Numbered from the stretch's first letter, positions 22,356 to 31,499 are shown. The stretch is DNA of 35,539 bases from Bradyrhizobium nanningense (GCF_004114535.1 NZ_LBJC01000070.1:1-35539), one strand, 5' to 3'. Notes: generated from the sequence alone by a model not told the origin. A program made the numbers and translations.

Positions 22356-23431
22356 GCCTGCTCGAGAGGTCGATGGTGCAAAATAGGAGGCAGACTCTTG
22401 CAGGTGCCGTTGCGTTCGTCGGTGGCGCTGCATTTTCGCCAGACGTTGCTGTTATCGAGGACTTCGGTAGCAAGGTCAGAACAGGAAGAGACGACACCGA
22501 GGCTATCAAATCGGCGCTGAATAGTGGCACACGCTTTATCGCTGCCGCCCCTAACAAGAAGCTTTCAGACCGATATTCAATCTCCGAAACTATCCACTTG
22601 CCGCCGGGAGTGTCATTCGATGGACGCAATATTCCCATCTCGACTAAAGAGCCGATTCGCGTTCTGTCGGTTGACGCTGACGAGGCTCATGGCAATCGGG
22701 AAGGTGAAGTTAATAATCTAATCATTGACGGCGGGCGGCGCGCTAGTTGCGGGCTTTACGTCGGGCTAGCTGTTCACAGGACCTTTCGTAACATCACCGT
22801 GAGGGGTGTCAGCGGAGATGCCATAATCGTTGACGCTGGGCAGAATAATTTGTTCGAAAATCTAAACACCGAAGACTGCCAAGTGGCGCTTCGCCTCTGT
22901 AACGGAGCTGCAAACAATCTATTTGTTCGTTGCTCATTCTCTGATGCTAGCCTTAGAAACATTATTCTTGGCCGTTCCCCAGAACTGGGTGGGGCTCGCT
23001 GGAAGATGTTCGACAATCACCCGTGTCAAAACACTTTCGAGAGAATTATCGCCGAGTACGGTCGTGCCGAGATCGTCGTGGATGTTGATAGTGGCAGGTT
23101 CAACAGCTTTCGCGATATCGTGATATCGGGTGGAGGGCGATCGGGTCCGAGTTTGCGTCTCGGCAAGGAGAGTAGCCTAAATCACTTCGACCGGCCATAC
23201 GTGGGTGGTGGAGGTGGGCACACGGGAGTTCTTCAAGAGGGGTTTGGGAACAGTTTCGATACCCCTATTTTTGAAGGGTTTGCAAATGGATCCACCGTTC
23301 TTGTATCGCGCGGTCAGACTAGGGTGTCAGGATTCCCCCATTGGAAGGCGAGCAATCTACAGCTGAAGCCCGAGGGAGGTGGCCGGATAATGTTGGGGCA
23401 GGATACGGATGTCCCCAGTTCGGGAAAATGA
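22352..23431 (+). CDS. Exported right-handed beta-helix (pectate-lyase-like) protein
   Basis: A 359-residue protein. GTG 22352 overlaps the preceding TGA; ATG 22373 is an alternative. Residues 9-30 look like a twin-arginine signal (NRRQTLAGAVAFVGGAAF). The mature part opens with EDFGSKVRTGRDDTEAIKSA, the typical start of pectate-lyase-3-type beta-helix domains (D-F-G-x-x-x-x-G-x-D-D-T-x-A-I). Repeated turns follow (NNLIIDGG; RNITVRGVSGDAIIVDAGQN; NLFENLNTEDCQVALRLCNG; NNLFVRCSFSD). Such proteins often bind or cleave polysaccharides. In a Wzy locus it could trim or modify the polymer. No catalytic residues can be assigned. Confidence 0.75.
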   Translation: MSLLERSMVQNRRQTLAGAVAFVGGAAFSPDVAVIEDFGSKVRTGRDDTEAIKSALNSGTRFIAAAPNKKLSDRYSISETIHLPPGVSFDGRNIPISTKEPIRVLSVDADEAHGNREGEVNNLIIDGGRRASCGLYVGLAVHRTFRNITVRGVSGDAIIVDAGQNNLFENLNTEDCQVALRLCNGAANNLFVRCSFSDASLRNIILGRSPELGGARWKMFDNHPCQNTFERIIAEYGRAEIVVDVDSGRFNSFRDIVISGGGRSGPSLRLGKESSLNHFDRPYVGGGGGHTGVLQEGFGNSFDTPIFEGFANGSTVLVSRGQTRVSGFPHWKASNLQLKPEGGGRIMLGQDTDVPSSGK

Positions 23432-23511
23432 CCAACGGCTTGTCTTAGATGGCAATTCGTATTCACTACGGTCCTTTCCAAAAAAGATTCCCTCTCGAGC
23501 AAGGCTCGCGA

Positions 23512-24303
23512 TCAAGCGCGGGTTTCGCTCTTAACTAGCCACTTTGTTAATTCAAACCATGCGTACATAATTGAGAAAACAAGACCTTGGCGGCCGTCGC
23601 GAAATCCGCCGCAGACGAGATAGTGATACAGAAAACGAATAAGTGGTCGAAGCAGATTGTCGGGGACCAAAAGACTCAATCGCATACGTCTCGTGGTGCC
23701 AGCATTGATCTGCTTCAGCTGATTGGCCTCAAGTGAGGCAAGTCCGACGTGCTTCGTAAGCCAATGCTGAATTCCGTGGCTTATAATATAGTGTCGGTAT
23801 GGGATATCTAAGAAATGAGTTTTGAGGTCTCTCGTAGAGTCGATCATCTCTCCATGACCTGATTGGTTTTGAGAGAATCGAGCACGCGACGTTCTAGCAA
23901 TCCGCGGATGGTATATGGGGTAACCAGGCGCATGCCTTAGGGGCTTATGATTGAGATAGATGGTTTGAGATACGTAGATGACATCGATATCCGATTGCTG
24001 AGCGGTTCTATCAACAAAGGAAAAAACTGCTGGGTCGAACTCTTCGTCAGCATCGATGAACGTCAACCATTCGTATTGAGCTCTCAGCGTATCAATTGCG
24101 AAATTTCTCTGATCGGCAAATCCGGTCCAGCTCCGCGTGAGAACCGTTGCTCCTGCAGATTCGGCGATCACTTTGGTCTCGTCCGTGCTTCCTGAGTCGA
24201 TCACGTAGACATTGCAGTGCTGTTTGTGTTGCTTGATGCACCCAGCGATATTCCCCTCCTCGTTCTTTGCGAGGATTACTATGGCCATAGATGCCTTGCT
24301 CAT
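23512..24303 (-). CDS. Family 2 glycosyltransferase (WaaE/KdtX-like)
   Basis: A 263-residue GT-A fold enzyme: AIVILAKNEEGNIAGCI (7-23), nucleotide-binding DSGSTDET (36-43), and the DxD-type motif FIDADEEFD (82-90). The middle block (RNFAIDTLRAQYEWLTFIDA) and the C-terminal HYIISHGIQHWLTKH resemble bacterial beta-glucosyltransferases of the WaaE/KdtX group, involved in LPS core or polysaccharide synthesis. No signal or long membrane segment is present, so it is cytoplasmic, probably peripheral at the membrane. It is the last gene of the minus-strand operon and converges with the beta-helix gene. Donor and acceptor are unknown. Confidence 0.85.
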   Translation of the reverse strand: MSKASMAIVILAKNEEGNIAGCIKQHKQHCNVYVIDSGSTDETKVIAESAGATVLTRSWTGFADQRNFAIDTLRAQYEWLTFIDADEEFDPAVFSFVDRTAQQSDIDVIYVSQTIYLNHKPLRHAPGYPIYHPRIARTSRARFSQNQSGHGEMIDSTRDLKTHFLDIPYRHYIISHGIQHWLTKHVGLASLEANQLKQINAGTTRRMRLSLLVPDNLLRPLIRFLYHYLVCGGFRDGRQGLVFSIMYAWFELTKWLVKSETRA

Positions 24304-24362
24304 GGTGTGTTTCCTAAGGTCCAGGTCGACGTGCTTACCTGGAGTTTAGTCTCTATTGTCAG

Positions 24363-25664
24363 CTAGCTTTGAAGGTCCCCTCTTGGGGCTAGCAGTCGTG
24401 TGACGATGGTCCAATTTCCAATGATGCAAATCAATGCGAATATCAAGTTCGATAGAATCGAGGACACTATCAGTCCCGTACTTAGATCATTCAATCTGAG
24501 CATCTGCTCCACAAACAAGTAGGCTGCGAAGAAGATTGTTGATGCACCCATTGCGAAGTTTAAGATTCGTAATTGGCCGACTGAAATGCACAGCCATTCA
24601 CTGATTCCGGAGAAGTAGGTTAGAGCGATCGACAGTGAGAGTAATGCGTGCCATCGCGGATCAAAGGGAATGTTGTAGGCCGACGTATAGTAGTACACAG
24701 CCAGGACCACGAAGCATCCGTACAGAAAGAAGGCTGCAAGGTTGACCAACGCGGTCAGACGGAATGTTCGGATCCATCGATAATTGATGTGCTGGCTGCT
24801 ACGGACGTTGTAGAGAGTTGATCGCATCGAATCAAAAACGACCAGGGTCACGATCGAAGCATTGGTCGCAGCGAATGAATAGATGGTATAGCCTGGTGCG
24901 GCAGCCTCGGCTGTGCTCACTATTAGGCGACCTGAGAGATTTTGAATCCAGGCGCACAGTGGAAGAAAAGAAAAATGAAGGGCGAACGTTGCCGTTTCGC
25001 GGAAGCCTTGGGCGCTGCTCCAGAGCTTTCGCAGTTCCCGAACTAGCTGATATTTGTCAGCGAAGATCAGTAAGCCAAGGAAGCTTATAATCAGCGAGGC
25101 TGCTGAGATCGAGAGCAAGAATTGATCAAAATTGGTCGACTTGAAGATGGTGCCGATGCCGAATAGGGCTGCTGCCGAAAGAAGCCGAATGGCGCCAGCC
25201 ATGCCAAGATAATAAGAATTGTCCACCGATCTTGCAGTCGTGATAAAATGTTCTGAAGCGAGATAAAGCACTATTGAGCAGACCGTCGGGGTGTGCAGCA
25301 GTGCATATGCGGTACCGTTCGGGTCTCCCAGGGCATGAACTGCTAAGCTAATGAAGATCAGCAGTGCGGCCTGCATCAGAAACAGTGCGCTAGTAATCGG
25401 TATAAATCGGTACTCGCGAGTGTCGGCACCTGTAAAAATGAGCCGCCCGTGCGCGAATGGAGTGCTGCAAAATAGGACATAACCAATCAACATTTGCATT
25501 GAGGTGTACTGTCCGTACCGGACAATATCTGATTGTCCCCCATATGTTAGAAGTGCAACGAGAAATAGGAGAGACTGTCCCTTGGTGGTGAGGGCAATTG
25601 CCGCTGAGGCAACCGCACGTAACAGGCGATGTCGTGTCATTGAGGTCTCGGGGCGGCGATTCAT
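24363..25664 (-). CDS. Wzx-like polysaccharide flippase
   Basis: A 433-residue protein with about 12 predicted membrane helices and short loops. Examples are SLLFLVALLTYGGQ, LFLMQAALLIFISLAVHALG, ASLIISFLGLLIFADKYQLV and LTALVNLAAFFLYGCFVVLA. Topology, length and location between two glycosyltransferases fit a Wzx/MVF-type flippase, which moves undecaprenyl-linked repeat units across the inner membrane. Such proteins diverge strongly, so assignment rests on topology and context rather than a motif. The gap to the next gene downstream is 59 bases. Base composition is clearly lower in GC than the backbone genes. Confidence 0.75.
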   Translation of the reverse strand: MNRRPETSMTRHRLLRAVASAAIALTTKGQSLLFLVALLTYGGQSDIVRYGQYTSMQMLIGYVLFCSTPFAHGRLIFTGADTREYRFIPITSALFLMQAALLIFISLAVHALGDPNGTAYALLHTPTVCSIVLYLASEHFITTARSVDNSYYLGMAGAIRLLSAAALFGIGTIFKSTNFDQFLLSISAASLIISFLGLLIFADKYQLVRELRKLWSSAQGFRETATFALHFSFLPLCAWIQNLSGRLIVSTAEAAAPGYTIYSFAATNASIVTLVVFDSMRSTLYNVRSSQHINYRWIRTFRLTALVNLAAFFLYGCFVVLAVYYYTSAYNIPFDPRWHALLSLSIALTYFSGISEWLCISVGQLRILNFAMGASTIFFAAYLFVEQMLRLNDLSTGLIVSSILSNLIFALICIIGNWTIVTRLLAPRGDLQS

Positions 25665-25744
25665 TCGAGCGAATCGCTTGCTCTTGTTTCGGCTATGTGG
25701 CTCGCCGCGCTTTTTACTCGAGGGGCCGTTGGGCGAGCTACAGT

Positions 25745-26917
25745 TTACTTTCGCCCTCGGGCGAACGTTTCTGCGAGGTCCAAGAATCGGCTAATCTCAC
25801 TTGCGGATCCTGCGCTGTCGAAATTCATTGCGTAGTTCCGGCAAGCGGAGGGAGGCGCCAAGGGCTTATCAGAATTGCGAAGATTGCTTAGAAGGGCCAC
25901 GATTTCACTATCGTTCTCTGGAAGAAAAAAGCCAATTCCTTGTGTTTCGAGATCACGCCAGGCCAATCGCTGACTGATCAGGACAGGGCGCCCAACGGCG
26001 AGAGCTTCCGGAACTACATTCCCAAAGTTTTCGCGGAGTGTTCCTTCCAAGCCTGATGGGAGCACGAGCGCGTCTGATCTGCCGACAATCTGGAACGTGG
26101 TAGCTCTATCGCGTTCTCCGAAGAAAACAAAGCGCGGGTCGTCTCTGAATTCTTCCACTAACGCTCGTCCATAGCGATCATCCTGGCCGCCAATTATCTG
26201 CAGAACGTCTCCCTCGCCTGCGAATGACTTCCAGATGCGGCTAAAACGATAAATTCCTTTATCCTTGTGTAGGCGACCGACAAAGGTCAGACGAAGATTC
26301 TTGCTGTGTGCCCCAGCAGGTGGAATTTGAGGGATCGAGGATATATCCTGGTAGTTAGGCGTAATCAGTATGGGCTTGTTCAACACCTTCCTCACGTTCT
26401 CGGCCTCGAACTCAGAAGAGCAGTTGAGAAAACAAGCGCGCTTCAAGAACGGTAAAATGGCGTACCGGAATAGCAGCCATTTGAGGTGTTTTGATTTGAG
26501 TTCAACCAAGCGGTCTTCAAGTAATCCGCCGTGAGCGTGGAAAGCGAAAGGCTTCTGAAAAAGCCAAGCGCCGATGGCTGCTAACGTCGTAGGCCACGTC
26601 ATGATTCCGGCAGAATAAACAAAATCCGCATGGCGAATGTTTTGGAGTAACAGTGGGATAGCTGCCCAGCTGAACGCGCTCTTGTCTCTATTGCTGGAAG
26701 AATAGAGGGCGACTTCATGCGCAAAGTCGATGTCACGTTCACTGATGTGTCCTGTCTCTCGGCATGCATCACTAGCGATAACACACAGATCGGTTTGCGT
26801 TCCAGACGCCAGAAGCTCGAAGAAGGTGCGCGCGGTCACGGCAACTCCACCCCAACCTCTTGCAGGGAGCAGATGTGTCGCTACCGCCAAAACTCTCATT
26901 TTAGTTCTTGCCGACAT
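25745..26917 (-). CDS. Family 4 glycosyltransferase
   Basis: A 390-residue GT-B enzyme. The N-terminal domain begins MRVLAVATHLLPARGWGGVA (an ATG six codons upstream, after gaggaaa, is used as the start). The C-terminal domain shows RLTFVGRLHKDKGIYRF, then ALVLPSGLEGTLRENFGNVV followed by PEALAVGRPVLIS. The E-x7-E signature of GT4 retaining enzymes is in ENFGNVVPE. It should add one sugar from a nucleotide donor to the lipid-linked repeat unit in the cytoplasm. It lies 95 bases downstream of the priming transferase, so it may well be the enzyme adding the second sugar; that order is inferred. Confidence 0.88.
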   Translation of the reverse strand: MSARTKMRVLAVATHLLPARGWGGVAVTARTFFELLASGTQTDLCVIASDACRETGHISERDIDFAHEVALYSSSNRDKSAFSWAAIPLLLQNIRHADFVYSAGIMTWPTTLAAIGAWLFQKPFAFHAHGGLLEDRLVELKSKHLKWLLFRYAILPFLKRACFLNCSSEFEAENVRKVLNKPILITPNYQDISSIPQIPPAGAHSKNLRLTFVGRLHKDKGIYRFSRIWKSFAGEGDVLQIIGGQDDRYGRALVEEFRDDPRFVFFGERDRATTFQIVGRSDALVLPSGLEGTLRENFGNVVPEALAVGRPVLISQRLAWRDLETQGIGFFLPENDSEIVALLSNLRNSDKPLAPPSACRNYAMNFDSAGSASEISRFLDLAETFARGRK

Positions 26918-27012
26918 TTTCCTCGTCAGACTAGTAACGTGACTTTGTGGCGCTCAAATTGTGAAGCGCCAGCAAGCCCTACATTCGGCAAGAACTCTCA
27001 TCGTGAAGCAGT

Positions 27013-28512
27013 CTAGTACGCATTTGGTGCCCGCAAACTCGTGACTAGCGTCAAGACAATTACCTTCAGATCCAGAGTAAGGCCCCAGTTGTTAATGTAC
27101 CACAGATCATACTCCACGCGCTTCTGCATCAGGTCGAGCGTGCGGGTTTCTCCGCGGTAACCATTAACCTGGGCCCAGCCGGTGATGCCGGGCTTGACGT
27201 GGTGGCGGAAGGCGTAGTTGCCGATGATCTGCTCATATTCGGTGTTGTGGGCGGCCGCGTGCGGGCGGGGGCCGACCAGCGACATGTCGCCCTTGAGCAC
27301 GTTGAAGAGCTGCGGCAGCTCATCGATCGAAGTCTTGCGCAGCCATTTGCCGATTGGCGTGACGCGCGGGTCGTTCTTCTGCGCCTGCACGATCGTCGGG
27401 CCGTCCTCCAGCACGCGCATGGTGCGGAACTTGAAGATCTTGAACGCGCGTCCGCCGAAGCCGTGGCGGGTCTGGCGGAAGAACACCGGGCCCTTCGAGC
27501 TCAGCTTGATCAGGATCGCGGTCACCAGCATCACCGGCGCGAACACGAAAAGCGCAACGCTGGCGCCGACGAGATCGAGCGTCCGCTTGAGCGCCCGCTC
27601 CTTCCAGGATAGCGGCGCGCGGCGCAGCTCGGCGGTGAACGTGTTGCCGGTGCTCACCAGCGGATAGCGCAGGAACCGCGCGGCGTTGGGGTCCGGCACC
27701 AGATGCACGGGGATCGGCAGGATCTTCAGCGCGTCCAGAATGCTGTCGATCGCGTGCTGCCGGCTCCAGTTCATCAGCAGGAAGACGTGCTCGATCCGGT
27801 GCTCGCGCGCAAACGCGATCAGTTCTTCGAAGCGCGGCGCCAGCTGCGACAGCAGCAGCGGCGAGGCGAGGTCCTTTGCCGGGATCTCCATCACCCGCAC
27901 CAGGCGGTAGCCGTGCTGGCCGAGGTCGTCGACCGCGTTGGAGGAGCTCGCAAGGCCGAACTCGGCGATCATGATGGCGCGGCCGTTGGCGAAGGCGCCG
28001 GTGCGCAAGGCATGCGCGGTCCAGCGCGCGGCGATCGCTTTCCAGGCGAGGAGGAGGGTGAGGCCGACCAGATAGAACGAGATAGCGGCGCCGCGGGAGA
28101 ACTCCTCGCTGACCTTCATCGTGAAGGCGATCGCCAGCAGCGCGCCGAACAAGCCGGTCCAGGTCGCCAGCGTCAGCCGGAACGTGCGCGGCAGGTTCGT
28201 GATGTTCTTCAGGCGGTAGCCGTGTTGCACGGTTGTCAGCAGGATGAAATTGACGGCGACGAGAACGCTCGCCCCCGCATAGACGTCGGCTTTGCCGATG
28301 ACGCCGGCGCTCGCCAAGAGATAGCCGACCGCGCAGCCAATCCCGCTGAAAACGATCAGCGCCGCATCCACCACCGCCATCGCCCGTTCGACAACCACAG
28401 GTCGTAGCCAGCTCGGCGCGGAGCCTGCAGCTGTATCCGCCGCCGGCTCGACCACGTCAATTTTCGCCGCAGAATCAGCGACAGGCACCGGCCGTGTGGA
28501 AAGAATAGTCAT
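27013..28512 (-). CDS. Undecaprenyl-phosphate hexose-1-phosphate transferase (priming enzyme)
   Basis: A 499-residue polyprenol-phosphate phosphoglycosyltransferase of the WcaJ/PssY type. The N-terminal half has four membrane helices (about 45-165) and a CoA-binding-like domain. The C-terminal catalytic domain starts at about 303 with its re-entrant helix (RTLDLVGASVALFVFAPVML). It shows FKIFKFRTM (357-365), RKTSIDELPQLFNVLKGDMS (392-411, with the Asp397-Glu398 pair), LVGPRP and KPGITGWAQVNGYRGET (440-456). It loads the first sugar phosphate, often glucose or galactose, on undecaprenyl phosphate and starts repeat-unit synthesis. ATG 28512 is preferred over TTG 28569. The last about 40 codons are lower in GC than the rest of the gene. 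Confidence 0.92.
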   Translation of the reverse strand: MTILSTRPVPVADSAAKIDVVEPAADTAAGSAPSWLRPVVVERAMAVVDAALIVFSGIGCAVGYLLASAGVIGKADVYAGASVLVAVNFILLTTVQHGYRLKNITNLPRTFRLTLATWTGLFGALLAIAFTMKVSEEFSRGAAISFYLVGLTLLLAWKAIAARWTAHALRTGAFANGRAIMIAEFGLASSSNAVDDLGQHGYRLVRVMEIPAKDLASPLLLSQLAPRFEELIAFAREHRIEHVFLLMNWSRQHAIDSILDALKILPIPVHLVPDPNAARFLRYPLVSTGNTFTAELRRAPLSWKERALKRTLDLVGASVALFVFAPVMLVTAILIKLSSKGPVFFRQTRHGFGGRAFKIFKFRTMRVLEDGPTIVQAQKNDPRVTPIGKWLRKTSIDELPQLFNVLKGDMSLVGPRPHAAAHNTEYEQIIGNYAFRHHVKPGITGWAQVNGYRGETRTLDLMQKRVEYDLWYINNWGLTLDLKVIVLTLVTSLRAPNAY

Positions 28513-28683
28513 CCTGCCAAATCCATTGACGCAAAATTCATTTACCGAACGCGCTGTGCTATCGGTCAAAATCGCTGTTAAAACAAGGCGAAGGAAAAGT
28601 TAACCTTACCCCACAAGCTGAAATTGTAGCCCATCTCACCCTCGTTGATATGTTAAATTTCGCAACCTGTTAGGAAGATCTCG
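28513..28683. promoter_or_regulatory. Divergent promoter region, priming transferase / binding protein
   Basis: The 171 bases between two divergent genes are A+T-richer than the genes. On the minus strand ttgacc (28568-28563) is followed after 17 bases by ggtaaa (28545-28540), a possible weak promoter for the priming-transferase operon. On the plus strand only the ribosome-binding site aggaag before TTG 28684 is clear. Confidence 0.3.
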
Positions 28684-29763
28684 TTGCCTCGAACCCAGTC
28701 CCGGCGGCGGACCCGGCCGAGAGGAAAGCGCGCCCTCGCCATTGGCCTTGCTGCCGTGGCCTTGGCCGGAACCGCGCTTCTCCTTCTTCACCCCGATGCG
28801 GCGCCCGTACGCGCTCCGACGGCCTCGACCGCCGCTGCGGTCAAGCTGCTCGTGGAAGGGCCATATAGCGCGCGATTTGCCGGCGAACTTGCAGCATCGA
28901 GGCAGGGATTTTTCTCTTCCCGCATCGAGTTGGCCGCCCAACCCGATCCAGACTTCGTCCAAACTGTTGCACGTCAACATGCCATCGGCGTGACGAGTGG
29001 CCAGAAGTTCTTGCTGGCAACCTGGCGGGGCGTTCCCGTGACGGCCTTTGCCGCGAGCTTCCTTGATACCTCCGTCGCGATTTTCACGCTCGAAAGCTCG
29101 GGCCTGCGGCGGCCGGCTGATCTCGTCGGAAAGCGGGTCGGATACCGCAGGGCGAGCGAAGGCGACGTTGCCTTCGACGCCATGATGGCGCAGCTCGGAC
29201 TGCCCCGGAGCCAGATCACCAAGGTGCCGGACCGCGACAGCTTCGACGCTCTGCGAGCCGGCGAGGTGGATGCCATCATCGCCGCAATCGACGAGCAACC
29301 GGATCCGACCAGTTCGGCCTTCGTGAAGCTGAATGTCATCAAACCGCAAGACTACGGTATCCATGTCCCTGGCTTGGTTTACTTCGCGAGCAACGCTCTC
29401 GTCCATGAACAGCCATCCATGATTGCCGATGTCCTTCAGGGCGTCATTCGCGGATGGCAATTCACCTACGCGGACTATGCACGGAGCGTGCCCGTTCTCG
29501 CTGGTACCGGACCGGTCAGGTTGAATTCCGACCGGCTGCGATTCGAGCTGCAGCAGCAACGCCCGCTGGTGCTTCCCACCGGCGGCCGTATCGGCGACTA
29601 CGACGAAAGCCGCTGGCGGACGCTGCGGGATATCCTTCTCTTTGCCAAACTCGGCGAGGAAGACGTGCCTCTGGCCCAGACGGTCAACTACCAGTTCCTT
29701 CGGGATGTGTACCGCCGTTCACCCGACCTCGCCGCCCCGGGCGCCTGGAGCGAGGAAAAATAG
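28684..29763 (+). CDS. NMT1/SsuA-like periplasmic substrate-binding protein (orphan)
   Basis: A 359-residue protein starting at TTG 28684 with aggaag six bases upstream. The N-terminus is very basic, then hydrophobic (RALAIGLAAVALAGTALLLL), a signal peptide or anchor. The fold is that of ABC-type binding proteins of the NMT1/THI5-SsuA-TauA group: AVKLLVEGPYSARF..., AASRQGFF, then SSGLRRPADLVGKRVGYRRA, LRAGEVDAIIAAID and VPGLVYFASNALVHEQPSMI. No permease or ATPase gene is next to it, so it may serve a distant transporter or act as a binding or sensing protein. It diverges from the priming transferase. Ligand unknown. Confidence 0.8.
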   Translation: MPRTQSRRRTRPRGKRALAIGLAAVALAGTALLLLHPDAAPVRAPTASTAAAVKLLVEGPYSARFAGELAASRQGFFSSRIELAAQPDPDFVQTVARQHAIGVTSGQKFLLATWRGVPVTAFAASFLDTSVAIFTLESSGLRRPADLVGKRVGYRRASEGDVAFDAMMAQLGLPRSQITKVPDRDSFDALRAGEVDAIIAAIDEQPDPTSSAFVKLNVIKPQDYGIHVPGLVYFASNALVHEQPSMIADVLQGVIRGWQFTYADYARSVPVLAGTGPVRLNSDRLRFELQQQRPLVLPTGGRIGDYDESRWRTLRDILLFAKLGEEDVPLAQTVNYQFLRDVYRRSPDLAAPGAWSEEK

Positions 29764-29973
29764 GACCGAGAAGCCACACCTGCGCGCCATATCGTCCCGA
29801 AAGGCCCTCGGCTGCCCCGGCATCGGTTGCAATTGCGCCGGCGGCCTTGGTAAAGTTCGGTTCGCTATTTGGGCTAGTCGCGGCAGTGGCCTTACGCACC
29901 GGCGGCGTCGGTCAGCTGGGATCTGACGAGCGCGGTCGGGGTCAAATCCGCAAGGGGCGAGGAGCTATTTTGG

Positions 29974-30246
29974 ATGTTTAAGACGTTGATCCGAGCAGGC
30001 CTTTTGGCCGCAACTGTTACCTTCTGCGCGGCGAGCGGAGCGAGCGCCGCGATGCAGATGCCCGCACCGGCAGCCCTGCTCACGGGCGAAAGCCAGGCAA
30101 CGCCTGTGACGTTCTGGGCGCAGCCGTATCCCTACCGTTATGTGCCGTGGCGCCGTTGCCCGTTGGTGCGGGTCGAGACGCCCTATGGCTGGTACATGGA
30201 CCGGGTTTGCGCGCCTGTCGGCCCCGTGCTGCGCCGGGCATACTGA
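29974..30246 (+). CDS. Small secreted aromatic-rich protein
   Basis: A 90-residue protein with a good ribosome-binding site (ggcgaggag) and a signal peptide (about residues 1-26, MFKTLIRAGLLAATVTFCAA, cleavage near ASA-A). The mature part ends in an aromatic, arginine-rich region with two cysteines (WAQPYPYRYVPWRRCPLVRV and MDRVCAPVG). Similar small Tyr/Pro/Arg-rich exported proteins are frequent in Bradyrhizobium; their function is unknown. A strong terminator follows. Confidence 0.65.
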   Translation: MFKTLIRAGLLAATVTFCAASGASAAMQMPAPAALLTGESQATPVTFWAQPYPYRYVPWRRCPLVRVETPYGWYMDRVCAPVGPVLRRAY

Positions 30247-30292
30247 GGTTGAGCTAACCCGGGCGGCGGCTGCCGTTTTCATCGATCTTCGA

Positions 30293-30333
30293 GGCAGCCG
30301 CACAGCCGATGCGGCTGCCTTGCTCGTTTTTGT
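30293..30333 (+). terminator. Rho-independent terminator
   Basis: A perfect 10-bp stem, ggcagccgca (30293-30302) and tgcggctgcc (30310-30319) with a 7-nt loop, is followed by ttgctcgtttttg. It ends the transcript of the small secreted protein gene and isolates the GDP-sugar module downstream. Confidence 0.85.
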
Positions 30334-30524
30334 TTCAGTGTGTGCTGACCTTTTGTGCGCGCAGCGCAGGTTCATCATGAATATCTTTGCCTGGCCGGGC
30401 AGGCTGTCGCATGGTGAAGATTGTGTTACCTGTCTGGCGGGGCTGCATCGGCAGCGTGATTGCGTAATGCGGCGGTAACTGGATCGCTGATGATCCGGCG
30501 AACCGAACGCTTTTAGAGGATACG

Positions 30525-31499
30525 ATGACAGGGGCTTCAACCTACGATCTCTCGGGCAAACGTGTCTTTGTCGCGGGTCACCGGGGCATGGTCGGATCGG
30601 CTGTCGTCCGCAGGCTTGCGTCCGAGAATTGCACCGTCCTGACGGCCGATCGCCGCGAACTCGATCTCACAAAGGAAGAGCCTACGCTGAGATGGCTCGA
30701 GGCCAATCGTCCCGAGGTCGTGGTTCACGCCGCGGCAAAAGTCGGCGGTATCGCAGCCAACAACAATTTCCCGGTCGACTTTCTCTGCGACAACCTTGCG
30801 CTAGAGTTGAGCGTGATCCGCGCAAGTCACGCGGTTGGTGTGCAGCGTCTGCTGTTCCTCGGCTCGTCTTGCATCTATCCCAAGCACGCCAAGCAGCCGA
30901 TCGCCGAAAGCGAATTGCTGACCGGGCCGCTTGAACCGACCAATGAGTGGTACGCGATCGCCAAGATTGCCGGCCTCAAGATGTGCCAGGCCTATCGTCG
31001 GCAATTTGGCGATGATTTCATCTCGGCCATGCCGACCAATCTTTATGGCCGCGGCGACAATTATCATCCGGATCACAGCCACGTCCCGGCCGCGTTGATC
31101 CGGCGCTTCCATGAAGCCAAGCTCGCCAATGCTCCCAGCGTCTCGGTATGGGGCACCGGTACGCCGCTTCGCGAGTTCCTCAACGTCGAGGACTTTGCCG
31201 ATGCCTGCGTTTTCCTCCTGAAGAATTACTCAAGTGATCTTCCGATCAATGTCGGCAGTGGAGACGAGTTGTCGATTGCTGACTTTGCGGCAGCGGTTGC
31301 GGACGTTGTGGGCTACAGGGGCAAGCTGGTCTTCGACACGTCTAAACCCGATGGTACGCCACGCAAGCTGCTAGATAGCTCTAGGATTAGAGCGCTCGGC
31401 TGGCGGCCGAACACCTCTCTCCGGTCCGGTCTCGCGGCGGCCTACGACGATTTCCTGCAGAGTGGGGGTCGCAGGCTGGATGCGATCGTCGGGTCGTAG
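30525..31499 (+). CDS. fcl: GDP-L-fucose synthase
   Basis: A 324-residue extended short-chain dehydrogenase. It has the NADP-binding motif GHRGMVGS (18-25), the family-specific SSCIYPKHAKQPIAES (114-129), catalytic Y143-x3-K147 (EWYAIAKIAG) and TNLYGRGDNYHPDHSHV (171-187). These identify the epimerase/reductase that turns GDP-4-keto-6-deoxy-mannose into GDP-L-fucose with NADPH. Length is normal for Fcl/WcaG. agaggatacg precedes the ATG. Its substrate is made by Gmd (33852, facing it), with ManC next to that, so the three steps to GDP-L-fucose are together. In Bradyrhizobium a related gene (nolK) serves Nod-factor fucosylation; no nod genes are seen here, so a polysaccharide role is more likely. 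Confidence 0.93.
   Translation: MTGASTYDLSGKRVFVAGHRGMVGSAVVRRLASENCTVLTADRRELDLTKEEPTLRWLEANRPEVVVHAAAKVGGIAANNNFPVDFLCDNLALELSVIRASHAVGVQRLLFLGSSCIYPKHAKQPIAESELLTGPLEPTNEWYAIAKIAGLKMCQAYRRQFGDDFISAMPTNLYGRGDNYHPDHSHVPAALIRRFHEAKLANAPSVSVWGTGTPLREFLNVEDFADACVFLLKNYSSDLPINVGSGDELSIADFAAAVADVVGYRGKLVFDTSKPDGTPRKLLDSSRIRALGWRPNTSLRSGLAAAYDDFLQSGGRRLDAIVGS

Noticed and set aside
30376..30477. 33-codon frame upstream of fcl
   Set aside because: No ribosome-binding site, odd Trp/Cys composition and no signal or domain; could be chance.
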